A stretch of 37,609 nt of DNA, from contig JASMAB010000005.1 of assembly GCA_030754585.1 (NCBI GenBank), positions 1 to 37,609 on the forward strand, read 5' to 3'. The notes beneath the pieces are model-generated. The model did no database searches. It was not told the origin of the DNA and was given only the letters and a program-made list of their open reading frames with translations. The number at the start of each line of letters is the position of its first letter. Position 1 is the first letter of the stretch. The DNA comes from Nitrososphaerales archaeon (GTDB lineage Archaea > Thermoproteota > Nitrososphaeria > Nitrososphaerales > JACPRH01). This document shows positions 37,275 through 37,609 of this stretch, piece after piece. The translations under genes were made by a program, and so were the position numbers.

Positions 37275-37609
37275 TCAAACCACTTCTTCAGTTCTCCTCA
37301 CGAGAACTTCAACTCTTTCTTCCATTATTTTATTCATTGTAATCTCATCAACTTCCGTTATATAGATCATGTTTTCATCATCTTTAGATGCGTTCTTAAT
37401 AATATTGATAACCCTACTTATATCATTATTCTCTACAATTACCTTCATTTGTATGATACGTTCATAGATTTCTCTATATTCCTGTCCACGCCACATCTTC
37501 TTTTCACCTTTTTGATGACTTCTACCTTTACCCTCGAAATATGTAAGATTGGAGAAACCTGCTTTGGTTAATGCATTCAAAACTGAATTAAGACTGTTTG
37601 GAGAAACCG
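37275..37609 (-). CDS. Divergent PII-like protein, 5' end outside window
   Basis: Frame open to the edge: VSPNSLNSVLNALTKAGFSNLTYFEGKGRSHQKGEKKMWRGQEYREIYERIIQMKVIVENNDISRVINIIKNA...; TGA directly abuts ATG of the next PII gene. Confidence 0.8.
   Translation of the reverse strand, partial: VSPNSLNSVLNALTKAGFSNLTYFEGKGRSHQKGEKKMWRGQEYREIYERIIQMKVIVENNDISRVINIIKNASKDDENMIYITEVDEITMNKIMEERVEVLVRRTEEVV

Noticed and set aside
37068-37571. 167-aa plus-strand ORF at window end
   Set aside because: Antisense to both PII genes; Phe/Asn-rich shadow frame.
1-37609. CRISPR arrays, transposases/IS elements, rRNA genes, toxin-antitoxin or defence islands
   Set aside because: None seen: no spaced direct repeats of CRISPR type, no transposase/integrase frames, no rRNA signatures. 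The only tandem repeat is the 9-bp coding repeat in the FKBP gene.

Overview
This 37.6 kb window is archaeal, probably from the TACK/Thermoproteota side (possibly Nitrososphaeria-like; inference only). It is dense with housekeeping genes: aIF5A, NAD kinase, Nob1-like nuclease, MoaE, LeuRS, AlaRS, L12/L10/L1/L11, CarAB, Spt5/SecE, DtdA, OGT, ArgF, FtsY, prefoldin alpha, aIF6, G1P dehydrogenase, UPF0179, FKBP, class-V aminotransferase, NMNAT, RtcA and two PII proteins. A looser segment at about 8.2-13.5 kb carries four tRNA genes, short ORFs and gene remnants. Main observations: (1) a tRNA-Gln(UUG) gene with three introns, each inside a bulge-helix-bulge (BHB) I could fold by hand; (2) a tRNA-Ala(UGC) with a non-canonical intron at 9/10; (3) both pre-tRNAs whose intron BHB captures the 5' acceptor strand have an extra copy of that strand 16-17 nt upstream in the leader, while the two tRNAs without such an intron do not, suggesting a leader 'acceptor mimic' that could hold the 3' acceptor strand before splicing (hypothesis); (4) a rubrerythrin remnant with an in-frame stop; (5) a 47-aa Ftr1-like microprotein upstream of a DtxR-family regulator, with a DtxR-type palindrome in the promoter; (6) a 54-aa overlapping ORF linking a sirohaem reductase and a rhodanese. 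Several short genes missing from the ORF track (secE, a Zn-ribbon protein, the microproteins) were found by hand translation.
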